The notes below the pieces were generated by a model. It searched no databases, had not been told where the DNA came from, and worked only from the letters and a program-made list of their open reading frames with translations. A stretch of 64,000 nucleotides of DNA from DAHUXD01 sp963736455 (GTDB taxonomy: Bacteria > Acidobacteriota > Thermoanaerobaculia > UBA5066 > Gp7-AA6). The translations under genes and the position numbers were made by a program. Positions 63,898-64,000 of this stretch are shown piece by piece (within the stretch, counting starts at the first letter, position 1; each line of letters starts with the position of its first letter). The DNA lies in the NCBI GenBank assembly GCA_963736455.1, contig CAVTON010000001.1, forward strand, positions 682,001-746,000, in the 5' to 3' direction.

Positions 63898-64000
63898 CTA
63901 CGAAAGCTCCGCCGGAGGCCGGGTCAGGAGAAGCGCCCGGCGCGAGTGGCGTTCGAGCGCGAGACGGACGAGCTCGTCGAGCAGGCGCGGAAGCGGCAGA
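63898..64000 (-). CDS. 3' end of an unidentified gene, rest outside window
   Basis: On the minus strand the last 34 codons before a TAG at 63898 read LPRLLDELVRLALERHSRRALLLTRPPAELS. The regular hydrophobic spacing suggests a real helical C-terminus. Convergent with the NAD(P)-binding gene, 25 bases apart. No family can be named. Confidence 0.4.
   Translation of the reverse strand, partial: LPLPRLLDELVRLALERHSRRALLLTRPPAELS

Overview
The window is GC-rich, almost wall-to-wall coding DNA from one bacterial chromosome. The best pointer to the host is the 818-residue orphan ABC permease at 18014-20470, which has the layout of the acidobacterial duplicated orphan permease (ADOP) family. Together with the miaA-hfq pair, a TonB-family protein, a PagL-type lipid A deacylase and many secreted peptidases, it suggests a heterotrophic, outer-membrane-bearing member of the Acidobacteriota. 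That assignment is inference from gene content. Many transcription units start with a TAnnnT-like hexamer only 6-12 bases before the start codon, which suggests leaderless mRNAs.

Layout. 1-1059 is the 5' part of a membrane glycosyltransferase cut by the window edge. 1116-4719 is a compact minus-strand redox cluster: a DsbD-type periplasmic domain, a TlpA thioredoxin fused to a DUF4266 tail, a DUF3570 barrel protein with a flavinylation-like motif, and the flavin transferase ApbE. 4760-9085 holds an M13 peptidase and secreted proteins of unknown role. 9099-11173 is a slipin/NfeD pair, with NfeD carrying two compensating frameshifts. 11218-12072 is a PhyH-type dioxygenase.

12120-20610 is an accessory region built on a tRNA-Gly(CCC) gene. 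The intact tRNA (20536-20610) is followed by three more copies of its 3' 46 bases, all in the same orientation, at 17666, 16013 and 12120. They delimit three modules: a universal stress protein plus cation ATPase, an amidohydrolase, and the ADOP permease. No recombinase gene remains.

20624-35494 is a long minus-strand housekeeping run (creatininase-like, glutaredoxin, CDP-alcohol phosphatidyltransferase, Crp/Fnr, repeat protein, hfq, miaA, comEC, RNA methyltransferase, coaX, birA, valS, response regulator). Most neighbours overlap by 1-4 bases. A perfect terminator hairpin abuts the valS start.

35542-43743 is a leucine/isovalerate degradation operon: HMG-CoA lyase, a separate biotinyl carrier, biotin carboxylase, methylglutaconyl-CoA hydratase, carboxyltransferase and a B12-binding protein, interrupted by an M28 peptidase, a zinc ribbon and a LEA2-like protein. 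43760-54273 carries a MOSC protein, PQQ-type sugar dehydrogenase, rdgB, a Ser/Thr kinase, an FHA-GAF-adenylate cyclase, a TonB-like protein, arcC and arcA (no arcB) and rmuC. 54390-64000 runs mostly on the plus strand: zinc ribbon, purB, rlpA, an ABC-2 exporter, an ornithine cyclodeaminase/threonine dehydratase-like pair, PagL, an Fpg-type glycosylase, DUF4288, an NAD(P)-binding protein and a gene fragment at the edge.
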